The notes: a model not told the origin generated them from the sequence alone. Counted from the stretch's first letter, positions 36,095 through 45,001 are shown. The stretch: DNA of 64,000 nucleotides from Acidobacteriota bacterium (GCA_016196065.1 JACPYL010000027.1:124001-188000); one strand, 5' to 3'. Numbers and translations: made by a program.

Positions 36095-36820
36095 TTACTT
36101 CTTCTCCAGATTAGCGTCCAGAGTCAACTCCGATCCAACTGTGATCGCGATCTCTTTCGTCCAGGGCTTGTATCCGGCCTTCTCCACTCGAAACGAATGT
36201 TTCCCGGGAGGCAGGCTCACCTTGGCCGGCGTGTATCCCATCGAATCGCCGTCCACGAAGACTTCGGAAAGATAAGGCGTAGACCGCACCGTCACCACGC
36301 CCGTTGTTGGCGGCAAGGCGACCGGCTCTGGCGGCGGAGTGTTTTCCGCGGGAGGAGCAGCCGCTCCAGCAGTCTTTTCGGTGGAAAATCCAACCATCGA
36401 TCCAGCCGGCGCTTCTATCTGTTCCAGCTGTTTCTTTTCATCGGCGGTGAGGGGCGTCATGATCTTGCCCGCCTTGCGGCGAGTAATATGCAGCCGGATT
36501 TCGCCCGTTGGCCCACGTACAAACAGCCGATCCGCCGCGATCTGGATCTTCACCGGATAATTGGTCGTCCACTCCTCCGGCGGTGCGGACTCTTCCGGAG
36601 TCAGCTCGTACGTCCCCATGATGATCTTGTCCTGCGCCTGCACGGAGATTGTGTAAGTGATCAGATCCTCGGTGATCGGGGTGTTCACAACCCAAGCCTT
36701 GGTCTTGGTTTCCACCGACTTGCGAACGTCGACAATGCGGGCATATTGCCAGGGCGTTTGCGCCACACAGATCGCCGCGCATCCGACCAGCGCTAGCAAG
36801 ATAAGAAAAGTCCGCTTCAT
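36095..36820 (-). CDS. Secreted PEGA-domain protein
   Basis: 241 residues with a signal peptide (MKRTFLILLALVGC ending C-V-A-Q). It has an N-terminal beta-rich region of unknown type, a proline-rich linker (about 150-168) and a C-terminal PEGA domain (V-F-V-D-G-D-S-M-G-Y-T-P-A-K-V-S-L-P-P-G-K-H-S-F-R region, about 188-240). PEGA domains occur in surface-layer and envelope proteins and may bind polysaccharide. Cellular role unknown. It precedes ispE on the same strand, separated by hairpin H8. Confidence 0.85.
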   Translation of the reverse strand: MKRTFLILLALVGCAAICVAQTPWQYARIVDVRKSVETKTKAWVVNTPITEDLITYTISVQAQDKIIMGTYELTPEESAPPEEWTTNYPVKIQIAADRLFVRGPTGEIRLHITRRKAGKIMTPLTADEKKQLEQIEAPAGSMVGFSTEKTAGAAAPPAENTPPPEPVALPPTTGVVTVRSTPYLSEVFVDGDSMGYTPAKVSLPPGKHSFRVEKAGYKPWTKEIAITVGSELTLDANLEKK

Positions 36821-37027
36821 TTCTTCTTTTCCAGTTTACAAGGTATGGGAAGCAGGCTTCTAGCAGGAACTTGGTCTCGCGCTTTTTTCCGCATTCTTGG
36901 GATCAAGTCATCGTGCCCTGTCCCGGAATATTTCCCTCCAACTACACCCTTGGCTGTACAGACACCTCCGCGCCGACCGCCTACGCTGAGTCTGGTTTTC
37001 CCAGGGGTCTTTGAAAGGAGTCAACAC

Positions 37028-37426
37028 ATGAACATGAAAATCGTTTTGCAGCGGGTTGCGTTCGGATGTCTGCTCGCGGGTTCGGTGGTCTGGGCCAGTG
37101 CGCAGGATTCCTCCGCGCCGGCGCCCGCTCCCGATAATACGAAGGTCAACCAGCGCGACAAAGCCGCCTCCGAGCCCACGGCGGATCAACAGAAAAACAA
37201 TCGCTCCGACCTCGACATCACCAAGCAGATTCGCCATTCGATCATGAGCGACAAATCGCTCTCCACCTACGCACACAACGTGAAGATCATTTCGCAGAAC
37301 GGAATGGTCACGCTCAAGGGCGTGGTGCGATCCGACGACGAAAAGCAACTGATCGAAGCCAAGGCTGCGGAAGTCGTCGGCAAAGACAAAGTCACCAGCG
37401 AACTCGACGTTAAACCGGCGAAGTAG
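37028..37426 (+). CDS. Periplasmic BON-domain protein (OsmY-like)
   Basis: 132 residues: a signal peptide ending A-S-A-Q-D, a disordered Ala/Pro/Asn stretch, then one BON domain (about 60-130) with I-T-K-Q-I-R-H-S-I-M and N-G-M-V-T-L-K-G-V-V-R-S. BON domains bind phospholipid or membranes and are typical of osmotic-stress proteins. GAAAGGAG is 7 bases before ATG 37028. The two following genes are also small stress-type proteins in the same direction, so they probably share a promoter. Confidence 0.9.
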   Translation: MNMKIVLQRVAFGCLLAGSVVWASAQDSSAPAPAPDNTKVNQRDKAASEPTADQQKNNRSDLDITKQIRHSIMSDKSLSTYAHNVKIISQNGMVTLKGVVRSDDEKQLIEAKAAEVVGKDKVTSELDVKPAK

Positions 37427-37467
37427 TTTCAATCGCTCCACGTTTCAAACATAAAGGAGATTTCAAT

Positions 37468-38022
37468 ATGGGTAACAACACGTCAGTATTCGGTATCTAC
37501 AAGGATCGCGCGGGTGTGGAACGCGCCGTCGACTCTCTGAAGGCCGCAGGATTTTCCAATGCGGACATTTCCGCCCTGTTCCCCGAGAACGAAGGCACTC
37601 GGGACTTTGCCACCGAAAAGAGCACCAAGGCTCCAGAAGGCGCAACCGCAGGTGCGGGCACCGGCGCGGTTCTCGGCGGAGGCTTGGGCTGGCTAATGGG
37701 CATCGGGGCGCTTGCCATCCCCGGCCTCGGACCTTTCATCGCCGCCGGCCCGATCGTAGCCGCGTTGGCGGGCGCGGGTGTTGGAGGCGCGCTCGGCGGT
37801 CTCACGGGCGCACTCGTCGGTATGGGCATTCCGGAATACGAAGCCAAGCGCTACGAAGGCCGCGTGAAAGACGGCGGCATCCTGGTCTCGGTTCACTCGG
37901 AGAGTTCGGACGAGACCAAGCGCGCCAAGGAGATCCTGGAGCAGACCGGCGCGCAGGATATTTCCTCCACCGGCGAAGCCAGTGGCGCCAAGGAAGGGAA
38001 TTTCGAACGGCGAATTGCCTAA
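37468..38022 (+). CDS. General stress protein 17M-like, glycine-zipper membrane-associated
   Basis: 184 residues. The N-terminal part (V-F-G-I-Y-K-D-R-A-G-V-E-R-A-V-D-S-L, about 7-45) matches the GSP17M/YflT fold. The middle (about 58-120) is a very glycine/alanine-rich segment able to form a glycine zipper hairpin in the membrane. The C-terminal strand-helix repeats the first half's fold (G-G-I-L-V-S-V-H-S). Biochemical function is unknown; homologues are induced by stress in Bacillus. AAAGGAGA precedes the ATG. Confidence 0.85.
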   Translation: MGNNTSVFGIYKDRAGVERAVDSLKAAGFSNADISALFPENEGTRDFATEKSTKAPEGATAGAGTGAVLGGGLGWLMGIGALAIPGLGPFIAAGPIVAALAGAGVGGALGGLTGALVGMGIPEYEAKRYEGRVKDGGILVSVHSESSDETKRAKEILEQTGAQDISSTGEASGAKEGNFERRIA

Positions 38023-38068
38023 GGGCAGCTCGCATTCATCCTCAACAGCAGCGGCAAAGGAGAAAACG

Positions 38069-38224
38069 ATGAGTATCTGGACAATCCTGTTCGTGATTTT
38101 GTTGATCGCCTGGTTGGGCGGTTTCACGGTGTTCCATGTAGCCGGTGGACTCATTCATCTGCTGCTGGTGTTCGCGGTGATCTCCCTAATCCTGCACTTT
38201 GTCATGGGACGGCGCACCGTTTAG
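38069..38224 (+). CDS. lmo0937-family small membrane protein
   Basis: 51 residues, two hydrophobic helices (I-W-T-I-L-F-V-I-L-L-I-A-W-L-G-G-F and I-H-L-L-L-V-F-A-V-I) and the family's conserved G-G-L-I-H-L-L-L-V. It is a frequent partner of stress proteins such as BON and GSP17M types. AAAGGAG lies 5 bases before ATG 38069. Function unknown. Confidence 0.85.
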   Translation: MSIWTILFVILLIAWLGGFTVFHVAGGLIHLLLVFAVISLILHFVMGRRTV

Positions 38225-38336
38225 AGAGAGAGCAAGGCGGTCGGGGGAAGAACCTGTCCCCCGGCACGCGTTGCCCATTGCGGGTCGTTCGCGCTCGTGC
38301 TGTCGTCATTCCGCCCTCCCTTGTTACACTCCTCAC

Positions 38337-39311
38337 GTGCCAACCGTGACCTATCTCGAAGCCATCCGCCAGGGAATCTGGGAGGAAATGGAGCGCGACC
38401 CTACGGTCTTCTGTATCGGAGAAGACATCGGCATTTACGGCGGCGCGTTTAAAGTCACGGACGGCTTCATCGATCGATTCGGTCCTGAGCGTGTCATCGA
38501 CACTCCCATCGCAGAGTCTGCCATCGTGGGCGCGGCGTTTGGCGCGGCCCTCACAGGATTGCGTCCCGTTGCCGAGTTTCAGTTCATGGACTTCATCGGC
38601 TGCGCCTTCAACCAGATCGTGAACATGGTTGCCAAAGCGCACTATCGCTGGGGAGCGCCTGCGCCCATGGTGATTCGCGGTCCGAGCGGCGGCAACGTCC
38701 ATGGCGGGCCGTTTCACTCGCAGAATCCGGAGATGTGGTTCGTGCACGCACCCGGACTGAAAGTCGTCTGCCCGGCGACGGCCTATGACGCTAAGGGGCT
38801 GATGAAGGCAGCGATTCGCGACAGCAATCCCGTGATTTTCTTCGAGCACAAATATCTATATCGCCGGATCAAGGAAGAAATTCCGTCCGATGACTACGTT
38901 GTCCCAATCGGGAAGGCGCGCGTCGCCCGTGAAGGACGCCATCTGAGCGTCATCACCTACGCCGCCATGGTGTATGTCGCGCTCGAAGCGGCAGAGATAC
39001 TAAGTAGAGAAGGCATCGAAATTGAAATCATCGATCTGCGCACCGTGTCCCCGCTCGACCGCGAAGCCATCGCTTCGACCGTAAAGAAGACCAACAAGGT
39101 GATCGTCCTTCACGAGCACGCACGAACCGGCGGCCTGGCCGGAGAAATCTCCGCGATCGTCAACGAAGAAGCCTTTGACGATCTCGACGGGCCCATTGTG
39201 CGGATCACGTCGCTGGATACGCCCGTGCCGTTCTCGCCGCCGCAGGAAGAATTCTTTCTGCCGAAAGTGAGCGACGTCGTTCGCGAAGCACGCCGCCTGC
39301 ACGCGTACTGA
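38337..39311 (+). CDS. 2-oxoacid dehydrogenase E1 component, beta subunit
   Basis: A 324-residue thiamine-diphosphate enzyme subunit. E-D-I-G-I-Y-G-G-A-F-K-V-T (residues about 28-40) and the transketolase-type fold with H-E-H-A-R-T-G-G-L-A-G-E are typical of pyruvate or branched-chain dehydrogenase E1-beta. It would need an alpha subunit and E2/E3, none of which is adjacent. GTG at 38337 is the likely start. There is no clear Shine-Dalgarno sequence, and a possible -10 (TACACT, 38325-38330) is only a few bases upstream, so the mRNA may be nearly leaderless. Confidence 0.92.
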   Translation: MPTVTYLEAIRQGIWEEMERDPTVFCIGEDIGIYGGAFKVTDGFIDRFGPERVIDTPIAESAIVGAAFGAALTGLRPVAEFQFMDFIGCAFNQIVNMVAKAHYRWGAPAPMVIRGPSGGNVHGGPFHSQNPEMWFVHAPGLKVVCPATAYDAKGLMKAAIRDSNPVIFFEHKYLYRRIKEEIPSDDYVVPIGKARVAREGRHLSVITYAAMVYVALEAAEILSREGIEIEIIDLRTVSPLDREAIASTVKKTNKVIVLHEHARTGGLAGEISAIVNEEAFDDLDGPIVRITSLDTPVPFSPPQEEFFLPKVSDVVREARRLHAY

Positions 39312-39439
39312 CGCCCGGCTGCTTGGCATCAGCACGATCGTTGGTGCGTCGAAAATAGGCTCCAGAGCAGCATTTCCCGCCGCCTGCGCCGCCAACCTAT
39401 GTTCGATATACTTGTTGTTTCGCACGTCGGAGGTAATTC

Positions 39440-40000
39440 ATGCGCAATTTCCTGCTTGGGGTGATCGTCACTCTTGTCCTTATAGCGATTGGCCTGGCCG
39501 GAGTTGTGCTTCTCGGAATGGCGCCCACGCGTGCCGACAGCGCACCCCCTGGCTGGGAAATGCGCCTTGCCCATACCGCCCTGGACCGTGCTATCGACCG
39601 CAATGCCCCGCGCGTTAACAATCCGATCCCTCCCACCGATGCCAACCTCATCGATGGCATGAAAACCTACGTCATGGCTTGTGCGGAATGCCATGGAGGA
39701 CTGGATCGCAAGCCCTCCGCGATGGCCCATTCGTTCTACCCGCCCGCTCCCAGCCTTATCGTGCGTCCTCTTGATGATCCGGAGTGGCAGGTCTTCTACA
39801 CCGTCCAGACGGGTGTCCGGAACACTGGCATGCCGGCGTGGAACAAGACTATGTCCGAAACGGATATGTGGAAAGTCGTCGCGTTTCTAACGCGTGTCGA
39901 GAAGCTGCCGCCCGCTGCGCAGGACTATTGGCAAAAATCGGCCGGGGTCGCTCCTCCCGCCGAGGGCGAAGACCACCACGATCACTCGCACCACGAATAG
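39440..40000 (+). CDS. Membrane-anchored c-type cytochrome
   Basis: 186 residues: an N-terminal hydrophobic anchor (about 4-28), then one class I cytochrome c domain with heme-binding C-A-E-C-H near residue 81-85 and distal methionine in G-M-P-A-W near 131. The tail is rich in histidine and acid residues (D-H-H-D-H-S-H-H-E). It probably passes electrons in the periplasm; partner unknown. GGAGG is 6 bases before ATG 39440. Confidence 0.92.
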   Translation: MRNFLLGVIVTLVLIAIGLAGVVLLGMAPTRADSAPPGWEMRLAHTALDRAIDRNAPRVNNPIPPTDANLIDGMKTYVMACAECHGGLDRKPSAMAHSFYPPAPSLIVRPLDDPEWQVFYTVQTGVRNTGMPAWNKTMSETDMWKVVAFLTRVEKLPPAAQDYWQKSAGVAPPAEGEDHHDHSHHE

Positions 40001-40018
40001 TTTGAGTAGGACCAGTCG

Positions 40019-41377
40019 TCAGCTGGGTGGATAGCCGAAATTCACGGTGATCACGGTCTGTGCTTCCACCGGATGGCCGCCGCTCACGCTGGGTTTGAAT
40101 CGCCATTGCTTGACCGCAGCGATGGCCGCTTTCGCCAGCACAAAATATCCCCGCACCAGTTTCAGTTCCTGCACGCTGCCGTCGCGTCCGATGGCCACTT
40201 GTAACACGACCGCCCCTTGAAGTTTTTGCGGCAACGCCTCCGGCGGATACACCGGATTCACCGACTGCAACATCAGCGCGCGAGCGGCAGGCTCGCTTAG
40301 TTGGATCGGCTCTCCAGTCTGTTGCCAGGATGCTGGTGGCGGTGGAGTGGACACCGGCATCATCTGCGCCGGGTTCACAGTCATGGAAACGGGGCGAGCA
40401 ACGGGAGCCGACGCTCGAATGCTGTCAGGTACTGCAGAGCGGTGGGGACGGGCAGCAACCGGATCGACGTGAAGCTCCGGTGTCGGGAGAGGGAAGTCAA
40501 AGGGAGGCGGCAAACGCATCGGCGCATCGGAAAAGTTGATGTCGGACGCGACCACCCCCAAGTTGCTTGGCGAAGAGTTGCCGTTTGAGGGAGTTCTGGT
40601 AAAGTACGCATCCTGTTGCGAATCGGTCATGGCGGTGCCGACCGACTGGGTGCCTGATTTGTCCGCGAAGAAGAGTGCGGCCACGGATTCCTGTAGAACG
40701 CGTTTCGTTCCTTCCGGAGTGTGGTTCAAATACTGGAATGCATCGCGCGATCTCCAGAAGAAAAAGACGGCGGCGAGAACGAGTGCGGCGGCGAGTGCGC
40801 TCTTGAATTTCAGAGGCGACGAAGATCCACGGTCGCGAGAGTCGTCATAGACGCTTTGCTCGCCCTGTTCCTCGGTGTTAGCCAGCAGATTTGTGTCGGG
40901 CAATTCGCTGGCGATGGAAACGAGATCAGGTTCTTCGGAGGCTGGCTCCACTGGCTCGGAGATTTCCGGGCGGTCGAGAGCGCCAGCATCGCCAGCGTAG
41001 GCGGTCCCGTGCACCTGCATCTGCTGACAGGCCTTCGCGAGAACAGCGCGGGCTTCGTCGGCGACGATCGGGCGGTAGATCAGGAAATCAAGGCGATGTT
41101 CGCGTTCTTCTTCGGGAGTTGGATCATCCCCGACGATCGCAATCACGGTGGCGGTGCGATTGACTCCGGATTCGCGGGCGCGTTTCAGCAGGAAACCTGC
41201 CTCCGGCTGTTCCGACCAGTCCACGATCACGGACGAAAACGGCTGCTTGGTGCCTTTCTCCATGGCCGCGAAGATATCCGTGCAAAGCTCGGCACGAATA
41301 CCGGCCTCCTGCAGGACCGCGGTCAAGGCATCCGTCGTTTCGGGACTCTTTGAAAACAGCAACGCGCGCAGAGCCAT
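40019..41377 (-). CDS. Pseudo-receiver / transmembrane / TonB C-terminal domain fusion
   Basis: 452 residues. The N-terminal 115 residues fold like a response-regulator receiver. The phosphate-acceptor-like D is kept in S-S-V-I-V-D-W, but the acidic pair and the conserved lysine are missing (L-I-Y-R-P-I has Arg). A single membrane helix is near residue 195-215, then a Pro-rich periplasmic stretch, and a TonB C-terminal domain (V-N-P-V-Y-P-P-E-A ... V-V-L-Q-V-A-I-G-R-D-G-S-V ... W-R-F-K-P) at the end. The domain order implies cytoplasmic signal input and periplasmic output. The start at 41377 is chosen over 41431 because the receiver fold begins there. Confidence 0.85.
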   Translation of the reverse strand: MALRALLFSKSPETTDALTAVLQEAGIRAELCTDIFAAMEKGTKQPFSSVIVDWSEQPEAGFLLKRARESGVNRTATVIAIVGDDPTPEEEREHRLDFLIYRPIVADEARAVLAKACQQMQVHGTAYAGDAGALDRPEISEPVEPASEEPDLVSIASELPDTNLLANTEEQGEQSVYDDSRDRGSSSPLKFKSALAAALVLAAVFFFWRSRDAFQYLNHTPEGTKRVLQESVAALFFADKSGTQSVGTAMTDSQQDAYFTRTPSNGNSSPSNLGVVASDINFSDAPMRLPPPFDFPLPTPELHVDPVAARPHRSAVPDSIRASAPVARPVSMTVNPAQMMPVSTPPPPASWQQTGEPIQLSEPAARALMLQSVNPVYPPEALPQKLQGAVVLQVAIGRDGSVQELKLVRGYFVLAKAAIAAVKQWRFKPSVSGGHPVEAQTVITVNFGYPPS

Positions 41378-41523
41378 TCTGCGTATAAGCCTATCGGGAT
41401 TCCTGCAACGGGGGCAGGTAACCAGTGGCACAGCACCTAGGGGAGGTTTCGGAAATGATTGGGCGAGAAGGGACTTGTACCGTTAGGCCATTACTTCAGT
41501 CACCTGCGCGTTTCTGAGCAAAG

Positions 41524-41546
41524 GGACACGCGGAAGCCGCGTCCTA
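41524..41546. repeat. CTACG-tailed palindrome, copy 2
   Basis: GGACACGCGG and CCGCGTCC arms around AAG, followed by TACGGCG. It lies in the 200-bp gap upstream of the pseudo-receiver gene and downstream of the PDZ gene. Confidence 0.6.
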
Positions 41547-41578
41547 CGGCGAACTTCAGGGCCATCAAGGGAATCGAG

Positions 41579-42631
41579 TTAGATCTCGGTCCACTCGCCG
41601 GAAAATTCGTGCCGGATCTTCTCGGTACGTTCCTGAAGCATCTTCTTGGAGTCCTCCAGGCGGTGTTGCAGCTTGTCGAAACAGGGTTTGTTGAGCTGCA
41701 TTTTCTCGATTGCTGGAGCCATACGCGCGATTTCATCGCCAACGCGGCTGAGTTCCATCTGGGTGTCCGCGGCGAGAGGCGCATCAAGGCTTTCTTCGAG
41801 AAGGTTGCCGGAGTCTTTCTTGTCGGGGAGAGTGAGCGTCAAGTTCTGCTCGCGCTTGTCGCGAATCACGGTCACGGCGGCGGTACCGCTCGCGGTCGCA
41901 CGGATAGCGCGGGTAAAGTCGGAAGTATCGTGCACCGATTCTTTGTTCACGCGGACGATCACGTCTCCAGCGTGGAACCCGGCTTTTTCGGAGCGGCTGC
42001 CTTTCTCCACGGAACGCACGAGTACTCCGCTGCCACCTTTCACTCCAAAGAAGTCACCCAGTTGAGGAGTGATATTTTCCACCATCAGTCCGCTGCGCAG
42101 CGAGGAGTGGGCGATTACGACTGAGACTGGCATGTCGAAGTCTGCCAAAGCGGGCATGGCGGGCATCGCGAGTTTGATCTCGGGGATCACAGGCCAATCC
42201 TTACTTTTGCTGCGGTTCGCGAGCTGCACTTTAAGCGACTGAGGCTGGCCATCGCGGCTGATGCCGAGAGTGACGACTCTTCCGGCTGGTGTTTCTTTGA
42301 TCATCCGGCGTAACTGCGCGGCACTTTCCACTGCGGCGCCGTTGAGGCTGACGATGACGTCATGCTGTTTCAAGCCAGCCTTGCCGGCAGGTGCATCCTG
42401 ATCGACCATCGTGACTTCGGCGCCATGTTCTTCTTTCAGCTTGAGCGTGCTCAGCCGCTCGGTGGTGACGTCGGCGATGTCGACTCCCAGGTACGAGGAA
42501 CCACCACCGCCTTCTTCCACTCCGTAGCCCCAATTCCAGTTTTCTCCGGGACGGTCAAAAGGGACCTCCGCTGATTGGGCGCCGGCAACGAGCGCCAAAA
42601 TGGAGATACACAGCAGGATTCGAGATGACAT
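41579..42631 (-). CDS. Secreted protein with two PDZ domains
   Basis: 350 residues with a signal peptide (ending G-A-Q-S-A). PDZ domain 1 is at about 45-140 (Y-L-G-V-D-I-A-D-V and D-A-P-A-G-K-A-G-L-K-Q-H-D-V-I) and PDZ domain 2 at about 185-275 (G-V-L-V-R-S-V-E and A-G-F-H-A-G-D-V-I). A helical C-terminal tail follows. No serine protease domain is present, so it resembles a DegP/HtrA PDZ module on its own. It is the last of four same-strand genes starting with the sigma factor. Confidence 0.88.
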   Translation of the reverse strand: MSSRILLCISILALVAGAQSAEVPFDRPGENWNWGYGVEEGGGGSSYLGVDIADVTTERLSTLKLKEEHGAEVTMVDQDAPAGKAGLKQHDVIVSLNGAAVESAAQLRRMIKETPAGRVVTLGISRDGQPQSLKVQLANRSKSKDWPVIPEIKLAMPAMPALADFDMPVSVVIAHSSLRSGLMVENITPQLGDFFGVKGGSGVLVRSVEKGSRSEKAGFHAGDVIVRVNKESVHDTSDFTRAIRATASGTAAVTVIRDKREQNLTLTLPDKKDSGNLLEESLDAPLAADTQMELSRVGDEIARMAPAIEKMQLNKPCFDKLQHRLEDSKKMLQERTEKIRHEFSGEWTEI

Positions 42632-42673
42632 GGGGCCTCCTAAAAAACAGCGATCGTCAAAACATGATCTCCG

Positions 42674-43876
42674 CTAACGGCTGACGCGGACGAACTTGAT
42701 ATTTCCAGAACTGGTCCGAACCTTGAGCACTGGCCCTCCCCCGTTTAACTGGCCTTCGGCGGTAACGGTTCGCGGTCCCCACTGTCCACCTTCGCTGTTT
42801 ACGTGGATGTCCGGGAACTCACTGGCTTGAATGTTGTGGCCGTTCGCGAGTTCGATATTCGCTCGAATCGAGATGGACAGATCGCCGGCAAGGTACACGG
42901 TGATATCACCGGCCGTGGTCTGCAGGGTTGAATCAACTCGCTCACTGGATGTGAGGAACTTGGCGATGATGCCTCCGCCGCCCGTTTCGGCTCGCGCAGA
43001 AGGGACTCCGTTCAACTCGATGCAACCGCCACCCGTTTCTGCTTTCACGGGACCCTTGGCGGAACTCAAGCGAATGCTGCCACCGCCAGTTTCAATCTGG
43101 ACTGGACCGCCAATGTCGCCGAGTTCGACTCCGCCGCCGCCGGTGGTTACGTGCACGCTTCCCTGGCAACGATCGACCTGGATGTTGCCGCCTCCGGTGT
43201 CGAGGTTTGCACCTTGCAGGCAAGAAGCGACGACGATGCTGCCACCGCCACTTTCGGCTGTCAGTTTGCCTTTGGCAGAAGCGACCTTGATGTTGCCGCC
43301 ACCGGTGCGAACGGTTACGTCGCTGCCCCCGGTTCCGACGTCGATGGTGCCGCCGCCAGTCTCTACGTCGATCGCGCCGGCAATGTCATCGGCGTGAATG
43401 GTGCCGCCGCCGCTCTGGATCTCGACCCGCCCGGCAATGCCGGAGGTGCGGACATTGCCGCCATCGGTCTGTATTTTTGCAAGCTCAAGATTTCGGGGGA
43501 CGGTGATGATAAATTCACCGGAAAATTTCCGGTCGCGATTGCGGCCGCCCTGCCAGTCGCCGACTACCCATGCGGTGTCGCCCTTGGAGTAGGTGCTGAT
43601 CTTGTAGCGTTCGAATTCGCCACGCGCCTGCTTTTCGGAGGAAGTATAGGCCCGACTATGAATGACGTAGCTGATCCCAGGCTGCGGTCCACCCTCGACC
43701 CGCACCGATCCCATGTCCACTTTCACGTGCAACGTGCGCGCAGCGCCGAGGCTGCCAGTAATTTCCTGGACCCAGTTGCCGCCTTCGCGATAGACGCGCG
43801 CTTCCTGGCTTATCGCCAGGGAAGCCAGCGTCAGAAGCACAATCGCGATGCCGGCTGGTTTGACAATGCGTGTCAA
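42674..43876 (-). CDS. DUF4097-type beta-solenoid protein (putative adhesin)
   Basis: 400 residues: a signal peptide, then a beta-helix of about ten coils. Each coil has a T-G-G-G-x-I or S-G-G-G-x-I turn spaced about 17-20 residues apart (for example E-T-G-G-G-T-I-D-V). DUF4097 proteins are predicted cell-surface adhesins or envelope sensors. It follows the anti-sigma gene in the transcribed direction with hairpin H9 between them, and the PDZ gene comes after it. Confidence 0.88.
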   Translation of the reverse strand: MTRIVKPAGIAIVLLTLASLAISQEARVYREGGNWVQEITGSLGAARTLHVKVDMGSVRVEGGPQPGISYVIHSRAYTSSEKQARGEFERYKISTYSKGDTAWVVGDWQGGRNRDRKFSGEFIITVPRNLELAKIQTDGGNVRTSGIAGRVEIQSGGGTIHADDIAGAIDVETGGGTIDVGTGGSDVTVRTGGGNIKVASAKGKLTAESGGGSIVVASCLQGANLDTGGGNIQVDRCQGSVHVTTGGGGVELGDIGGPVQIETGGGSIRLSSAKGPVKAETGGGCIELNGVPSARAETGGGGIIAKFLTSSERVDSTLQTTAGDITVYLAGDLSISIRANIELANGHNIQASEFPDIHVNSEGGQWGPRTVTAEGQLNGGGPVLKVRTSSGNIKFVRVSR

Positions 43877-43894
43877 TTCATTGCTCCTAAAAAT

Positions 43895-43969
43895 CGTCGT
43901 TCGTCGTTCGCTATTCGCTCCTGCGGCCCGCTGCGGTTGCGAACAGCGAAGGACGCGCAGCGAACGGCG
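43895..43969. repeat. Heptad-repeat hairpin H9 (anti-sigma - DUF4097 gap)
   Basis: The left arm (43895-43922) has CGTCGTT twice, CGCTATT and CGCTCCT. The right arm (43939-43969), on the other strand, has CGCCGTT, CGCTGCG, CGTCCTT and CGCTGTT plus CGC. The loop is a 16-nt GC palindrome (CTGCGG ... CTGCGG type). Confidence 0.85.
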
Positions 43970-43975
43970 GGGTTC

Positions 43976-44923
43976 CTAATCCATTTCCGGAACTTGCGCC
44001 ATCATGGCTTTGGCTTGCGACCGGATCGAGGTGTTCTGATCCGATTGCGAGAGCCTGGTCAGGACGGTTCGAACACTGCTGTCGGCCTTCATCGGTTCCA
44101 CCAGATGAAGTGCCTGCATGCGTACGCCAATATTGGTGTCGTTGATTAGCGATTGCAGGACGGCATCGCGTACGCGTACGTCCTGGCGAACGAAGCCACT
44201 CAATCCATCGAGCGCCTTCAGGCGAACGCCGGGGTTCGTGTCACTCTGCAGCGAGTACATCAGTACTTCGCGAACGTTGTTCTCGTTGGGCGCCTGCGTC
44301 AGTTTTTCTACTGCATCCATGCGCACGCCGGAGTTGTAGTTATTGCGGGCCGCGAACAGCAAAAGTTGCTGAATGCGCTGGTCGTTCAGCGATCCTTGAA
44401 TGTCTTTGGTGGAAACCGTGTCGTACTTGATGTTGACCTGATTCGAGCCCGGGTCCTGTGTGATGGAACGAATGCCGGTAATGGAAGCTTCGAGCGGCGA
44501 AACAGTCGAGGACGAGTTCGTGGCCGTCAGATCGGTGGGAGTAGAACGGCCTCCCATGAAGTTGTAGGTCGTGGCGATGCCGCCGCCGAAGCCCACGATG
44601 AAGATCGCTGCGACCATCGCCGGAGCCATGCGTACTTGCCGCAGCCAGTGGCCCGGATCGAAGACCAGGCGTTGCCACCATCCACCCTGAGTGGTGGTTT
44701 CGAGCGCTTCCTGCAGGCGCATCCGCGAAGCCGCCAGCAGGTTCGGGCTGGGCTCTGCAACCGGAGCTTGCGAAAGCGTCGCGTGGAACTTGCGGGCCGC
44801 CTTCAATTCCGCGGCACACTCCGGACAGCGAGCGAGGTGCTGTTCTACTTCATAACGAGCATCGTCTTCGAGCTCGTTGTAAACGTAGAACACGATATTG
44901 TCTTTTACCCAATCACACTTCAT
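43976..44923 (-). CDS. Anti-sigma factor with zinc-finger and HEAT repeats
   Basis: 315 residues. The N-terminal anti-sigma zinc-binding domain carries H29-x3-C33-x2-C36 (H-L-A-R-C-P-E-C). A membrane helix spans about 99-119. The C-terminal periplasmic part contains HEAT-like repeats of about 35 residues (V-R-M-D-A-V-E-K-L ... V-R-L-K-A-L-D-G-L ... V-R-M-Q-A-L-H-L-V). The cytoplasmic domain should hold the ECF sigma factor encoded 88 bp upstream on the same strand, and the HEAT part is a candidate stress sensor. TGGAGTT precedes ATG 44923. Confidence 0.9.
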   Translation of the reverse strand: MKCDWVKDNIVFYVYNELEDDARYEVEQHLARCPECAAELKAARKFHATLSQAPVAEPSPNLLAASRMRLQEALETTTQGGWWQRLVFDPGHWLRQVRMAPAMVAAIFIVGFGGGIATTYNFMGGRSTPTDLTATNSSSTVSPLEASITGIRSITQDPGSNQVNIKYDTVSTKDIQGSLNDQRIQQLLLFAARNNYNSGVRMDAVEKLTQAPNENNVREVLMYSLQSDTNPGVRLKALDGLSGFVRQDVRVRDAVLQSLINDTNIGVRMQALHLVEPMKADSSVRTVLTRLSQSDQNTSIRSQAKAMMAQVPEMD

Positions 44924-44937
44924 TTGCAACTCCAGAA

Positions 44938-45001
44938 AGCTTCGAGCGACGAGCTTCGAGCTTCGAACAACCCACATACCGGTTGCCCGGAGCTCGCAGC
45001 G
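44938..45001. repeat. Heptad-repeat hairpin, partial right arm (sigma - anti-sigma gap)
   Basis: The left arm has four units AGCTTCG, AGCGACG, AGCTTCG, AGCTTCG (44938-44965). The right side keeps only a short matching piece (44989-45001). It lies in the 88-bp gap between the ECF sigma and anti-sigma genes. Confidence 0.6.

Noticed and set aside
35338-36114. Plus-strand frame (258 codons) antisense to ispE
   Set aside because: It runs through hairpin H8 and antisense to IspE, with no family match by eye.
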